DNA from: an uncultured Clostridia bacterium
GTDB lineage: Bacteria; Bacillota; Clostridia; Christensenellales; UBA1242
Length of the DNA: 40,481 nt
Assembly: GCA_937895935.1 (NCBI GenBank)
Contig: CALBKX010000025.1
Location: 1-40,481 of the forward strand
Direction of reading: 5' to 3'
In this document: positions 8,067 through 15,744 of the stretch, piece by piece
How positions within the stretch are numbered: position 1 is the first letter of the stretch
Layout: each line of letters begins with the position of its first letter
Made by a program: the position numbers and the translations under genes
The notes under the pieces: generated by a model
The model's database searches: none
What the model was told of the DNA's origin: nothing
Seen by the model: the letters and a program-made list of their open reading frames with translations, nothing else

Positions 8067-8627
8067 TTATTTTCTTAGTTGTGCAATTACAGTTTCTATT
8101 GCTTTATTGATTGATCTATCAAATGTCCTCATAACTACGGCACTAAAAGGTAATTTTGTAGGAGTCGTTTTTGCTAACTCCATTGCATCAATTTTCATAT
8201 CCTCAACAACAGCTTTGCAAAGCAACATTCCTAAAAAATATTGATAATTATATTGATTTATTCCAAATTTATCTGCTAAATCCATAAAATCATCTATGTC
8301 AAGTATAGAATCAAACGCAAAACCAAAATGAATCTTTAACCTATCCAAAGAATACTTATTTCCATTTGCCCCAGCAAGTATTAACCATTTCATACTCATT
8401 TCAATGTTTTCTGGAGTAATTTCATTTCCATTTCTGAACCATTCAGCTAATAAATCTTGAGCAATTGGGTCACCTATAGTAGCGTCTTCACAAAGTTTTG
8501 CATATTCTTCTTCCATGATTTTTTCCGCTCTTATTGAGCCAACTCTGGCAGTTTTTGCATATATGCTCTCTCTTCTAGCAATAACAGCGTCTTTAAAGTC
8601 TTTAGCACTCATTGTGTTGTAATCCAT
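8067..8627 (-). CDS. Sel1-like / TPR-like repeat protein
   Basis: A 186-residue, mostly helical protein of unknown role without a signal peptide. Residues 45-100 resemble Sel1-type helical repeats: AKLCEDATIGDPIAQDLLAEWFRNG, then a long helix with MSMKWLILAGANGNKYSLDRL, including the characteristic A..G..A/G spacing. Such repeats usually mediate protein-protein contacts. The ATG at 8627 is preceded by AGAGGT. It lies 56 bp downstream of the DUF975 membrane protein gene and has its own terminator at 8006-8036, so the two may be co-transcribed. Confidence 0.65.
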   Translation of the reverse strand: MDYNTMSAKDFKDAVIARRESIYAKTARVGSIRAEKIMEEEYAKLCEDATIGDPIAQDLLAEWFRNGNEITPENIEMSMKWLILAGANGNKYSLDRLKIHFGFAFDSILDIDDFMDLADKFGINQYNYQYFLGMLLCKAVVEDMKIDAMELAKTTPTKLPFSAVVMRTFDRSINKAIETVIAQLRK

Positions 8628-8683
8628 ATTTTTATACCTCTTTACAAGAGTATATTATTTTTTCACATGTAAATCAAATGATT

Positions 8684-9412
8684 TTAGTTTTCTTTAGCGT
8701 CTTTTTGCTCTTTTTTTGTATATTTTCTTTTTGGTTTTGGAAATGTTTCACTCGAAGATTTCTCATTTTTAAGTATCAAATAAATATGAGCAAACATCAA
8801 TTCAAAATATGGCACAACAAAAATTACAATAAAGAACAATGCAAGCAAACACATACTTACAATTGGAATCCAGTAAGGAAAATTAAAATAATATCTCATT
8901 GCACAGCCAAGACCTGCACATACACACATAACTGTAAGTATTACAAAAAAGTATGCAAGATATACAACAAATATTTCTCCTCTGTGACCATACACCAGTT
9001 TTTTTGATTTAACCATACATTCCAAACTATTTAAATCCTCATCTGCCATAACGAAGGACGACATAGAATAATTTAGCGCGGTTATAATTCCAGGTACAAT
9101 AAAAACCACTGCCCAAAGGACTGATATTAAAAATGTGGCAACTTTTAAACAAAACGCCTTAACACAAATTCTGATTTTTGAAAATACTGTTTCAATAGGA
9201 AGAAAATCACCAATCGCAACTCCAAGCAAAAATTTTTTTGTTCCCACACATAAAAAACCATAAGAAAATATCATTAACGCAAAGCCAGCAACTGGAAAAA
9301 AAATCATTAAAACTAAACTTGCCATTGCCAAAACAACTGCTAAAATCACTTCAAATCCGCGTTCACCAAATGTTTTTGATGCTCTATTAAAATATATATT
9401 ATATTTACTCAT
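8684..9412 (-). CDS. DUF975-family integral membrane protein
   Basis: A 242-residue membrane protein with about five or six hydrophobic segments. The central stretch VVFIVPGIITALNYSMSSFVMADEDLNSLECMVKSKKLVYGH is typical of DUF975, with a membrane helix ending in PGI, then an amphipathic region and the S...M.GH motif. The family's function is not established. The C-terminus is a highly charged cytosolic tail (PKPKRKYTKKEQKDAKEN). I start it at 9412, where GGAG lies 6 nt upstream. The longer reading frame begins with a TTG at 9451 that has no ribosome site. Confidence 0.8.
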   Translation of the reverse strand: MSKYNIYFNRASKTFGERGFEVILAVVLAMASLVLMIFFPVAGFALMIFSYGFLCVGTKKFLLGVAIGDFLPIETVFSKIRICVKAFCLKVATFLISVLWAVVFIVPGIITALNYSMSSFVMADEDLNSLECMVKSKKLVYGHRGEIFVVYLAYFFVILTVMCVCAGLGCAMRYYFNFPYWIPIVSMCLLALFFIVIFVVPYFELMFAHIYLILKNEKSSSETFPKPKRKYTKKEQKDAKEN

Positions 9413-9645
9413 ATAAAACTCCAATTTTAGTATTGCCAAAAATTGTAGCAAAAATTCAATTTTTAATATTTCTAAATAAATATAATTAAATTTATTTTAA
9501 GCGGACATTTCTTTAACGAAAGAATAATTACCTTAGTGTAAAATTTTTGAATCTAATAAGGAATGCACTTTAAATTAAAATTCATTGCCCCTATTTTTTA
9601 TTTTATTAGTTTCAAAAGCGCTAACCTCGCCCAATTGTTTTATTT

Positions 9646-9676
9646 AAAAAACACATTCTTTTTAAAGAATGTGTTT
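9646..9676 (-). terminator. Intrinsic terminator of rplS
   Basis: AAACACATTCTTT on either side of a short loop forms a long, nearly perfect A/T-rich stem between about 9648 and 9676. On the minus strand it runs into a T tract. It lies about 42 bp after the rplS stop codon. Confidence 0.8.
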
Positions 9677-9717
9677 AATTTTTTTATTTGCAATAAAAAG
9701 TTAAAAATTAAATAAAA

Positions 9718-10062
9718 TTAGTCCTTTTTTGCTTTAATTTTTGCAGCTTTACCTGTTAATTCACGAACATAGTAAAGTTTAGCACGTCTTGGTTTACCTG
9801 CACGTGTAACTTCAATATGGTCAATAAGTGGTGAATGAACAGGGAATGTTCTTTCAACACCAACGCCATTAGATATTCTTCTAACTGTAAATGTTTCACG
9901 TATGCTACCATTTTTACGAGCTATAACAACGCCTTCATATGCTTGAAGACGAGATTTATCACCTTCTTTAATTTTTACAAATACTTTTACAGTATCACCA
10001 ACATTAAATGAAAGTTCATCAGCTCTTAAATTTTCTTTTTCAATTTGGTCAATAACGTTCAT
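9718..10062 (-). CDS. rplS: 50S ribosomal protein L19
   Basis: A structural protein of the large ribosomal subunit at the interface with the 30S subunit. The 114 residues are the usual length. Recognisable blocks are the GDTVKVFVKIKEG segment, the YEGVVIARKNGSIRETFTVRRIS core, GVGVERTFPVHSP and the C-terminal RRAKLYYVRELTGKAAKIK. An AGGAGGAAAG ribosome site precedes the ATG at 10062. The gene has its own promoter (10207-10235), a structured leader and a terminator, so it is transcribed alone here. rimM and trmD, common partners of rplS, are not adjacent. Confidence 0.98.
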   Translation of the reverse strand: MNVIDQIEKENLRADELSFNVGDTVKVFVKIKEGDKSRLQAYEGVVIARKNGSIRETFTVRRISNGVGVERTFPVHSPLIDHIEVTRAGKPRRAKLYYVRELTGKAAKIKAKKD

Positions 10063-10200
10063 CTGACTTTCCTCCTATAATAATTTTACCAAGTGTTCAT
10101 ACCCCAAGTTGATTGAGCATTTAATCGAAAAAAGCAAACCGTTTTCGTTTGTTATATTTATTCGATGCCCACAAAAAAGATAGCGGACCACCCGAAGTCT
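10063..10200 (-). ncRNA. Candidate structured mRNA leader of rplS (L19-leader-like)
   Basis: The predicted transcript has about 138 nt before the rplS ATG. It contains a long hairpin: ATCGAA pairs with TTCGAT as an outer stem and CAAAC with GTTTG as an inner stem (+ strand 10116-10165), with a T-rich run on its 3' arm. Closer to the gene is GGGTATGAACACTTGG, and next to it CAACTTGG, so a near-direct repeat CCAAGTG / CCAAGTTG is visible on the + strand at 10090-10115. Autoregulatory L19 leaders are known in low-GC Gram-positive bacteria. I have not matched this one to the published model base by base. Confidence 0.45.
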
Positions 10201-10206
10201 GAGTCA

Positions 10207-10235
10207 ATTATAACATTTATATTTTCAAATAGCAA
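10207..10235 (-). promoter_or_regulatory. Sigma-A type promoter of rplS
   Basis: On the minus strand TTGCTA, a 17-bp spacer and a perfect TATAAT. Transcription would start near 10200 and cover the candidate rplS leader. The remaining sequence to 10547, between this promoter and the end of valS, holds no gene I can support. Confidence 0.65.
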
Positions 10236-10547
10236 GCACTATTTTTATTTTTTTAAATACTTTTGTAGAAAATCTTTGCATAAAACAATGAAAAATTTTA
10301 CAAAACATTTAAATTTTAATATGTATACAACAATTTTTATTTACCATTCGCAAGGTGGCGTTATTTTGATATGAGCTCTTCCTCTTGCAATATTTCATAA
10401 GTCTTAATTTGCATTAAAAATTTGAAAACGCAAATTTTAATTTGATGCCCGCAAAAGTTTGTTGAACGCAAACCAATGCTTATTAATGCGGACTTTTATT
10501 ACTGCCAAATGCAACTACAAATTAGTGTCGCTTGGCAATATTTCCCA

Positions 10548-12953
10548 CTACATAACAAAGTTGCCAATATTTAAATTGTCACCTTCAAAAACATTAAGTT
10601 CATTTATGCTCATAACCGCTTTTATGTCATCTTTGCATAGATTCACAAAGTCAACATATTTTACGCCTGCATCAACTTTTTCGATAACAGTTTTTAATGA
10701 CACTTTTGCTTCAGATTTACTTTGGCGAATTTTTGACACAAGTGAAATTACTTCATCTCCCATAGGTAAAATATCTTTATCATTATAATCATCAATTTTT
10801 TCAATTTGTAATTTATGAATTGAGACTTCACCAATTGTGTTTTTAAATGTGTTTTGATATATTTCTTCAGTAACGTGTGGCATATAAATTGCAAACATTT
10901 TTATCATACCAATAAGAGCCTTATAACAAACATATTGTGCACTTTCTTTTGCTTTTTCACCATAAACTTCTGGTTTATAAAGTCTATTTTTTACAAGTTC
11001 AACATAGTTATCGCAGAAATTCCAGAAGAAATTTTCAAGTTCTCCCATTGCAAGTCCAACTTCATATTTTTCAAAATATCTAACAAAATTATCTTGCATA
11101 GCATTGAATTTTGCAATTAACCATTTATCCATAGGCTCAAGTTCAGTATTTTTTGGAGTATAGCCTTCAACAAACTGCCAAACAAATTTACTTGCATTGT
11201 ATAGTTTATTTAATAGCCTTTGTCCATTTTTAAATTGCTCATCACCAAAGATTATATCTCTTCCTAAACTTCCTGTTGCTGTCCAATACCTTGTTACATC
11301 GGCACTAAACATATCAATTAATGAAATAGGGTCAGCCTTTGCGTTGTTTTTGCTTTTAGAAATTTTTTCACCTTGACCAGCCATAATAAAGCCAGAAATC
11401 ATTACATTTTCCCAAGGTTTAATATCACTATGATAGAAAGATTTAACAATTGTATAAAAATCCCAAGTTCTTATAATATCGTGAGCATTTGGACGCAAAC
11501 TCATTGGCATTAGACGTTTATACATATCGTCATCTATTTTCCATTTGCAATTTATTTGAGGTGTAACAGAAGATGTTGCCCAAGTATCCAAAATATCAGT
11601 TTCTGGATTAAAATTTGAACTTCCACATTTTGGACAAGCACATTTTGGTTGCACAGACATTGGATTTACAGGTAAATCTTTTTCATCTGCAACAATAATT
11701 TCCCCACAATCTGCACAATACCAAACAGGGAATGGCACTCCAAAATATTTTTGACGACTGATGCACCAATCCATCATTAAATTTTCTACCCAGTCATTAT
11801 ATCTTGCTTGCATAAAGGAAGGATACCAAGTGATTTCATCACCTTTTTTACGCCATTCTTTTTTATTTTCCAAAGTTTTAATAAACCATTGTTTTTTCAA
11901 GTTTATTTCCATTTCTGTCCCACAACGTTCGTGAACAGAAACTTGGTGAGTCAATGGCTCTTGCGACAATAAAAGTCCCGCTTCCTTTAAATCTGCAATG
12001 ATTTGTTCTCTTGCTTCTTTGCATTTTAAACCAGCATATTTTCCAGCTCTTTCAGTCATTCTTCCAGCATCATCAATTGCCACTTTGTACTCTAAATTAT
12101 ATTTTTTGTACCACTGTGTATCTGTTTGGTCACCAAAAGTACAGCACATAACAGCACCAGTACCTTTTTCCATATCAGCCTTATCATCTGTCATAATTGG
12201 AACATAATAATTGTAAAGAGGTACTTTTACATTTTTGCCAACTAAGTCTTTATATCTTTCATCGTTAGGATTAACAAAGACACAATCACAAGCACATAAA
12301 AATTCCGGTCTTGTTGTTGCTATTTCCAAATATTTATCTGTCCCCTCAACAAAAAACTTAAGATGATTGAATGTAGTTTCTATTTCTTTTGTTTCAAGTT
12401 CACTTTGAGCGATAGCTGTTCTACATTTTGTACACCAAAGTGCAGGTGCTTCTGCATAATATACTTTATTCTTTTTATAAAGATCCAAAAAAGACATTTG
12501 GCTTATTTTTTGAGTTTCAGGGCTTACAGTGTGATAACGGAGTGACCAGTCCGCTGAATTGCCTATTTTTATAAAAAGGTTTTTAAATTCGTCAACATAT
12601 TTGTTTACCACTTCCATACATATGTTTGTAAACTCTTCTCTAGGCAAAGAATACGCTTTGATTCCACGTTCTTTTTCAACCAAAAGTTCAGTTGGAAGAC
12701 CATTATCATCAAAACCAAAAGGATAAAAAACGTTGTAGCCTCTCATTCTTTTATATCTAGCAACAAATTCTGCTTGTGAGTAACTAAAAATATGCCCTAT
12801 GTGAATTTTACCACTTACTGTTGGAGGAGGAGTATCAATTGAATATATTGGTTTTTTTGTATCATTTTTATCAAAATTATAAATACCTTGCTCCTGCCAA
12901 TATTTTTGCCATTTACTCTCTGCAATTTTATAGTCATATTTATTTTCTAACAT
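10548..12953 (-). CDS. valS: Valyl-tRNA synthetase, archaeal-type
   Basis: Charges tRNA-Val with valine and edits mischarged Thr-tRNA. It is an 801-residue class Ia synthetase. Seen in order: HIGH (residues 51-54) after the PPPTVSGKI lead-in, FDDNGLPTE near 81-89, which is characteristic of the archaeal/rickettsial ValS branch, a zinc-knuckle pair C174/C177, the editing domain with ATTRPE (212-217), a second cysteine cluster (C413/C416 and C438-C443), GEKISKS (528-534) as the KMSKS loop, and an anticodon-binding helical domain. It stops soon after that domain and lacks the long C-terminal coiled-coil arm of ordinary bacterial ValS. The ATG follows AAGAGG. No T-box antiterminator motif was found upstream. 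Confidence 0.96.
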   Translation of the reverse strand: MLENKYDYKIAESKWQKYWQEQGIYNFDKNDTKKPIYSIDTPPPTVSGKIHIGHIFSYSQAEFVARYKRMRGYNVFYPFGFDDNGLPTELLVEKERGIKAYSLPREEFTNICMEVVNKYVDEFKNLFIKIGNSADWSLRYHTVSPETQKISQMSFLDLYKKNKVYYAEAPALWCTKCRTAIAQSELETKEIETTFNHLKFFVEGTDKYLEIATTRPEFLCACDCVFVNPNDERYKDLVGKNVKVPLYNYYVPIMTDDKADMEKGTGAVMCCTFGDQTDTQWYKKYNLEYKVAIDDAGRMTERAGKYAGLKCKEAREQIIADLKEAGLLLSQEPLTHQVSVHERCGTEMEINLKKQWFIKTLENKKEWRKKGDEITWYPSFMQARYNDWVENLMMDWCISRQKYFGVPFPVWYCADCGEIIVADEKDLPVNPMSVQPKCACPKCGSSNFNPETDILDTWATSSVTPQINCKWKIDDDMYKRLMPMSLRPNAHDIIRTWDFYTIVKSFYHSDIKPWENVMISGFIMAGQGEKISKSKNNAKADPISLIDMFSADVTRYWTATGSLGRDIIFGDEQFKNGQRLLNKLYNASKFVWQFVEGYTPKNTELEPMDKWLIAKFNAMQDNFVRYFEKYEVGLAMGELENFFWNFCDNYVELVKNRLYKPEVYGEKAKESAQYVCYKALIGMIKMFAIYMPHVTEEIYQNTFKNTIGEVSIHKLQIEKIDDYNDKDILPMGDEVISLVSKIRQSKSEAKVSLKTVIEKVDAGVKYVDFVNLCKDDIKAVMSINELNVFEGDNLNIGNFVM

Positions 12954-13285
12954 AATAACCTCTTTTATATTATTAAAGTTTTGTCTAAAAGTAACGAAGT
13001 CATTTTTTAAAGTAAAACTGATATTTGTTTAAACGTTGATACCATAATTTGTAAAAGTGGCTAAAAAATTAACAAATATAAGTTTGACTTACTTAACAAC
13101 ATCACATAGAATTTAAAAAATAGCACTAACTAAAGTGCCATTATTTTTTAATTTTTGATATGGCACAAAAACACTTGTGCGGATAACCACACTAAGATAT
13201 TTTCACGACCACAACCAAAAATCTTTTCATAATAATGAATATATCATATATGTAATTTTATGTCAAACAATAAGAATATTTTTTA
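12954..13285. other. Intergenic region between valS and the pseudouridine synthase
   Basis: 332 bp without a supported gene. It holds the terminator at 13110-13150, a further hairpin (GCACAA 13163-13168 with TTGTGC 13175-13180), and the unmapped promoter of valS. I looked for a T-box leader, which often controls synthetase genes in this group, and did not see the conserved antiterminator bases. Confidence 0.6.
13113..13150 (-). terminator. Intrinsic terminator of the rRNA-modification operon
   Basis: GCACT 13123-13127 pairs with AGTGC 13134-13138 around AACTAA, and flanking A and T runs extend the stem. On the minus strand the stem is followed by TATTTTTT. It lies about 135 bp after the pseudouridine synthase stop and before valS. 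Confidence 0.7.
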
Positions 13286-13990
13286 TTACCTATTTTGCAA
13301 CAATAATATATCTTTTTCAAAAACATTCCAAGGAGTTTTGTCAACTGGAGGGATACATCTAAAAAGCATTTGTTTTTTTGTTGTTGGGTGTTCAAACGAT
13401 AATTCATATGCCCATAGTGCTAAATTATGTCCTTTTGCAAGGGTGTCACCATTATATTTAACATCACCAAAAACTGGGCAACCAATTTGTGACATTTGAA
13501 CTCTTATTTGATGGCTACGTCCAGTTAAAATCTGTATTTCCATCAAACTAACCTTATCCAAAGTTTTTAACGTTTTATATTCTAGTACGGCTTGTTTTGC
13601 ACCTTCCACACCTCTTGGAACTACTTTAACAACATTTGTTTTTTCATCTTTTTTTAAAAAATGCTCAAGGCGTGAAGCTTTGTATCTTGGTGAGCCTACA
13701 ACAACTGCCAAATATTTTTTTGTAAATTTTTTTAACTTCATTTGCTCAGTCAATCTATTTGCCGCTTTACTTGTTTTTGCAAAAACCATAATTCCACCTG
13801 TTGGTCGATCAAGCCTATGCACTAGACCTATAAAAACATTCCCTGGCTTGTTATATTTTGTTTTTACATATTCTTTTACCATATCCAAGAGTGATTTATC
13901 CGAAGAAATATCACCTTGGCTTAAAATATTTTGTGGTTTTAAAACTACAATGATGTGATTATCTTCATATAATATATTTAAATCTTGCAT
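13286..13990 (-). CDS. RluA-family pseudouridine synthase
   Basis: Isomerises specific uridines in rRNA or tRNA to pseudouridine. The 234 residues comprise only the catalytic domain; the N-terminal S4 RNA-binding domain found in RluC and RluD is absent. The catalytic motif reads HRLDRPTGGIMVFAKT with the nucleophilic aspartate at D61. Later conserved segments are TGRSHQIRVQMSQIGCPVFGD and the C-terminal LWAYELSFEHPTTKK. Its target position cannot be told from sequence. It starts 4 bp after the stop of the methyltransferase gene, so the two form one operon for RNA modification. Confidence 0.93.
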   Translation of the reverse strand: MQDLNILYEDNHIIVVLKPQNILSQGDISSDKSLLDMVKEYVKTKYNKPGNVFIGLVHRLDRPTGGIMVFAKTSKAANRLTEQMKLKKFTKKYLAVVVGSPRYKASRLEHFLKKDEKTNVVKVVPRGVEGAKQAVLEYKTLKTLDKVSLMEIQILTGRSHQIRVQMSQIGCPVFGDVKYNGDTLAKGHNLALWAYELSFEHPTTKKQMLFRCIPPVDKTPWNVFEKDILLLQNR

Positions 13991-13993
13991 TAG

Positions 13994-14854
13994 TTAATCC
14001 TCCCAAACTTTTATCCCGCTTGCCCCGCAAGGTAAAATAATGTTTTTTTCTTGGGTTTTTATACCTATTTCATACGCGTCTGTTTTTCCACCATCAAAAA
14101 TATCATTTAATATATTTGAAAGCACCATAGGTTGCAAACCTGTTGTATATGAATTAATTAAAACAAATAATGGATTTTTTGACAATACTTTTTTGCAAAG
14201 TTTTACAAAATCATATAAATCATTTTCGATTTTCCACATTTCACCGCCAGGTCCTCTTCCATAACTAGGTGGATCCATAATTATTGCGTCATATGTCTTT
14301 TCGCGTCTAATTTCACGCTCAACAAATTTTGCACAATCATCAACAATATATCTAATAGGTTTTTGTTCGAGTCCTGAAAGTTTTATGTTTTGTTTGCATC
14401 TATCAACCATACCTTTGGAAGCATCAACGTGGGTCACCTCAGCCCCTGCATATGTGCAAGCAACAGTTGCCCCACCTGTGTAACCAAAAAGGTTTAAAAC
14501 TTTAATTGGTCTTTTTGCATTTTTTATAAGGTCAATCATATAATCCCAATTAACTGCTTGTTCTGGGAAAAGCCCTGTATGTTTGAAGCCCATTGGTTTT
14601 ATCAAAAAAGTTAAATTTTTGTATGAAATTTTCCATTCACTTGGCATAGGTTTTAAAATATCCCAATGCCCCCCGCCGGTACTCTCTCTTATATAATGGG
14701 CATTTAAATTTGGCTCTTTTGCCAAATTTTTTTTGCTATGCCAAATAACTTGTGGGTCAGGACGCAAAAGTTTAACATTTCCCCAGCCTTCCAATTTTTC
14801 TCCATCACCTGTCGCATACACTATATAATCTTTCCATTGTTCACTTACTTTCAT
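13994..14854 (-). CDS. Class I SAM-dependent rRNA methyltransferase (RlmI/COG1092-like)
   Basis: A 286-residue cytosolic methyltransferase. The S-adenosylmethionine-binding loop is VLNLFGYTGGATVA (about residues 119-132), followed by acidic VDASKGMVD and the catalytic-site motif DPPSYGRGPGG (D194-G204). This is the pattern of the COG1092 family, whose known members methylate cytosine C5 or N7 positions of 23S rRNA. It lacks the N-terminal PUA domain of full RlmI, and the 80-residue N-terminal part is beta-rich. AAAAAAGGAAG precedes the ATG. It is the first gene of an operon with the pseudouridine synthase. Confidence 0.9.
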   Translation of the reverse strand: MKVSEQWKDYIVYATGDGEKLEGWGNVKLLRPDPQVIWHSKKNLAKEPNLNAHYIRESTGGGHWDILKPMPSEWKISYKNLTFLIKPMGFKHTGLFPEQAVNWDYMIDLIKNAKRPIKVLNLFGYTGGATVACTYAGAEVTHVDASKGMVDRCKQNIKLSGLEQKPIRYIVDDCAKFVEREIRREKTYDAIIMDPPSYGRGPGGEMWKIENDLYDFVKLCKKVLSKNPLFVLINSYTTGLQPMVLSNILNDIFDGGKTDAYEIGIKTQEKNIILPCGASGIKVWED

Positions 14855-15069
14855 TTTTTTCTTCCTTTTTTAAATCTTCCACAAAAACGTAAAATAACAT
14901 TCAAATTTTCAAAACTTTTGTTGAAAATTTTTCACCTTTTAAATGTAGTATCTTTTTGTTAAACAAAAGCGAGTTTTTATTTAAACTTACGTAAAGACTT
15001 TACTTAGTTTATCTTCTTTAGTTTACATCAAAAGTAATAAAATTTTTTGCCAAATGCTAAATAAATTTT

Positions 15070-15483
15070 TTACTTAGCGACTTTTTTTACATAAGAAATG
15101 TTATTTAAATTTAAAAAATTGTGAAATAATTCTAAAAAATCATCTCTTTTAGTGCTTACACAATTTTCCTCATTGATTGATAAGACTATCTTGTTAAACT
15201 CGTCTATTTTTTCCAACTTCAAATAGCCTACAATAGCTCTAGCCTTAATATCGACACCAACCCACAATGATTTTAAAAACCAGTACTCATCTTCCATATC
15301 AACAGCATCATAAACTTTTTCCAATTCATCTTTTGTTTGCAATCTTGCTAAAAACGGAAGACGAATATAAGAAGAAAACTCATTTTTATCTTTTTTTAAA
15401 ATTAAAATTTCTTCTTTTGTTAAAGGAAAAAGCATTGTGTTGCCATATTGAAGAACATACTGGCTTAAATCATAATTTTTCAT
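15070..15483 (-). CDS. Hypothetical protein, 137 aa
   Basis: I do not recognise the family. The protein is soluble, with no signal peptide or membrane segment. It mixes helices with a short beta section around LKSLWVGVDIKARAIVGYLKL, which loosely recalls the beta hairpin of GNAT acetyltransferases, but no acetyl-CoA loop is visible. The ATG at 15483 has no Shine-Dalgarno site and lies only a few bases after a strong promoter at 15492-15520, so translation may be leaderless. It is downstream of the transglutaminase-like gene pair, on the same strand. Confidence 0.65.
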   Translation of the reverse strand: MKNYDLSQYVLQYGNTMLFPLTKEEILILKKDKNEFSSYIRLPFLARLQTKDELEKVYDAVDMEDEYWFLKSLWVGVDIKARAIVGYLKLEKIDEFNKIVLSINEENCVSTKRDDFLELFHNFLNLNNISYVKKVAK

Positions 15484-15491
15484 ACTTTAAT

Positions 15492-15520
15492 AGTTTAATA
15501 TTGTTGATTACATTTGTCAA
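15492..15520 (-). promoter_or_regulatory. Sigma-A type promoter of the 137-aa gene
   Basis: On the minus strand a perfect TTGACA, a 17-bp spacer and TAAACT. The -35 hexamer overlaps the last codons of the upstream 75-aa gene. Initiation near 15485 would leave a leader of only about 2 nt before the ATG at 15483. Confidence 0.65.
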
Positions 15521-15744
15521 TTTTTTGGCTTTGTAAGTTCCAAATAAATATTTTCAAAATTTTCCTTTTTTATATCCAATTCTCTTAAAACAGTAAATGC
15601 TTGTTCTATTGACATTTTAAAAAAACAATCATTTTGGGTCAACAATTTTTTTATATTTAATTGAATAGATAATTTTTTAAAATTTTCTTCAGTTCTATAT
15701 TTATTTATCAATAAATCATTAATTTTTCTTAATTTATTTAACAT
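15517..15744 (-). CDS. Small helical hypothetical protein, coupled to the transglutaminase-like gene
   Basis: A 75-residue, lysine-rich, almost wholly helical protein that I do not recognise. The start at 15744 is chosen because AAGGTG lies 6 nt upstream; in-frame ATGs at 15750, 15759 and 15765 have worse spacing. It overlaps the 3' end of the transglutaminase-like gene by 11 bp, so the two are probably translationally coupled. A small partner or inhibitor of that protein is one possibility, with no direct evidence. Confidence 0.65.
   Translation of the reverse strand: MLNKLRKINDLLINKYRTEENFKKLSIQLNIKKLLTQNDCFFKMSIEQAFTVLRELDIKKENFENIYLELTKPKN

Noticed and set aside
8612..9007. 131-codon plus-strand reading frame opposite the DUF975 gene
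   Set aside because: Composition is that of an antisense shadow (Cys, His, Tyr and Phe runs), and the opposite strand has a recognisable membrane-protein family with a ribosome site.
9424..9451. Promoter for the DUF975 gene (TTGCTA-16-TAAAAT)
   Set aside because: It would start transcription at or after the GGAG ribosome site of the chosen start, so the hexamers are probably chance matches in AT-rich DNA.
10165..10374. 69-codon plus-strand reading frame upstream of rplS
   Set aside because: It runs across the rplS promoter and leader, has no ribosome site and is low in complexity.
12954..13285. T-box riboswitch upstream of valS
   Set aside because: Expected for a synthetase gene in this group, but no conserved antiterminator sequence was found on the minus strand.
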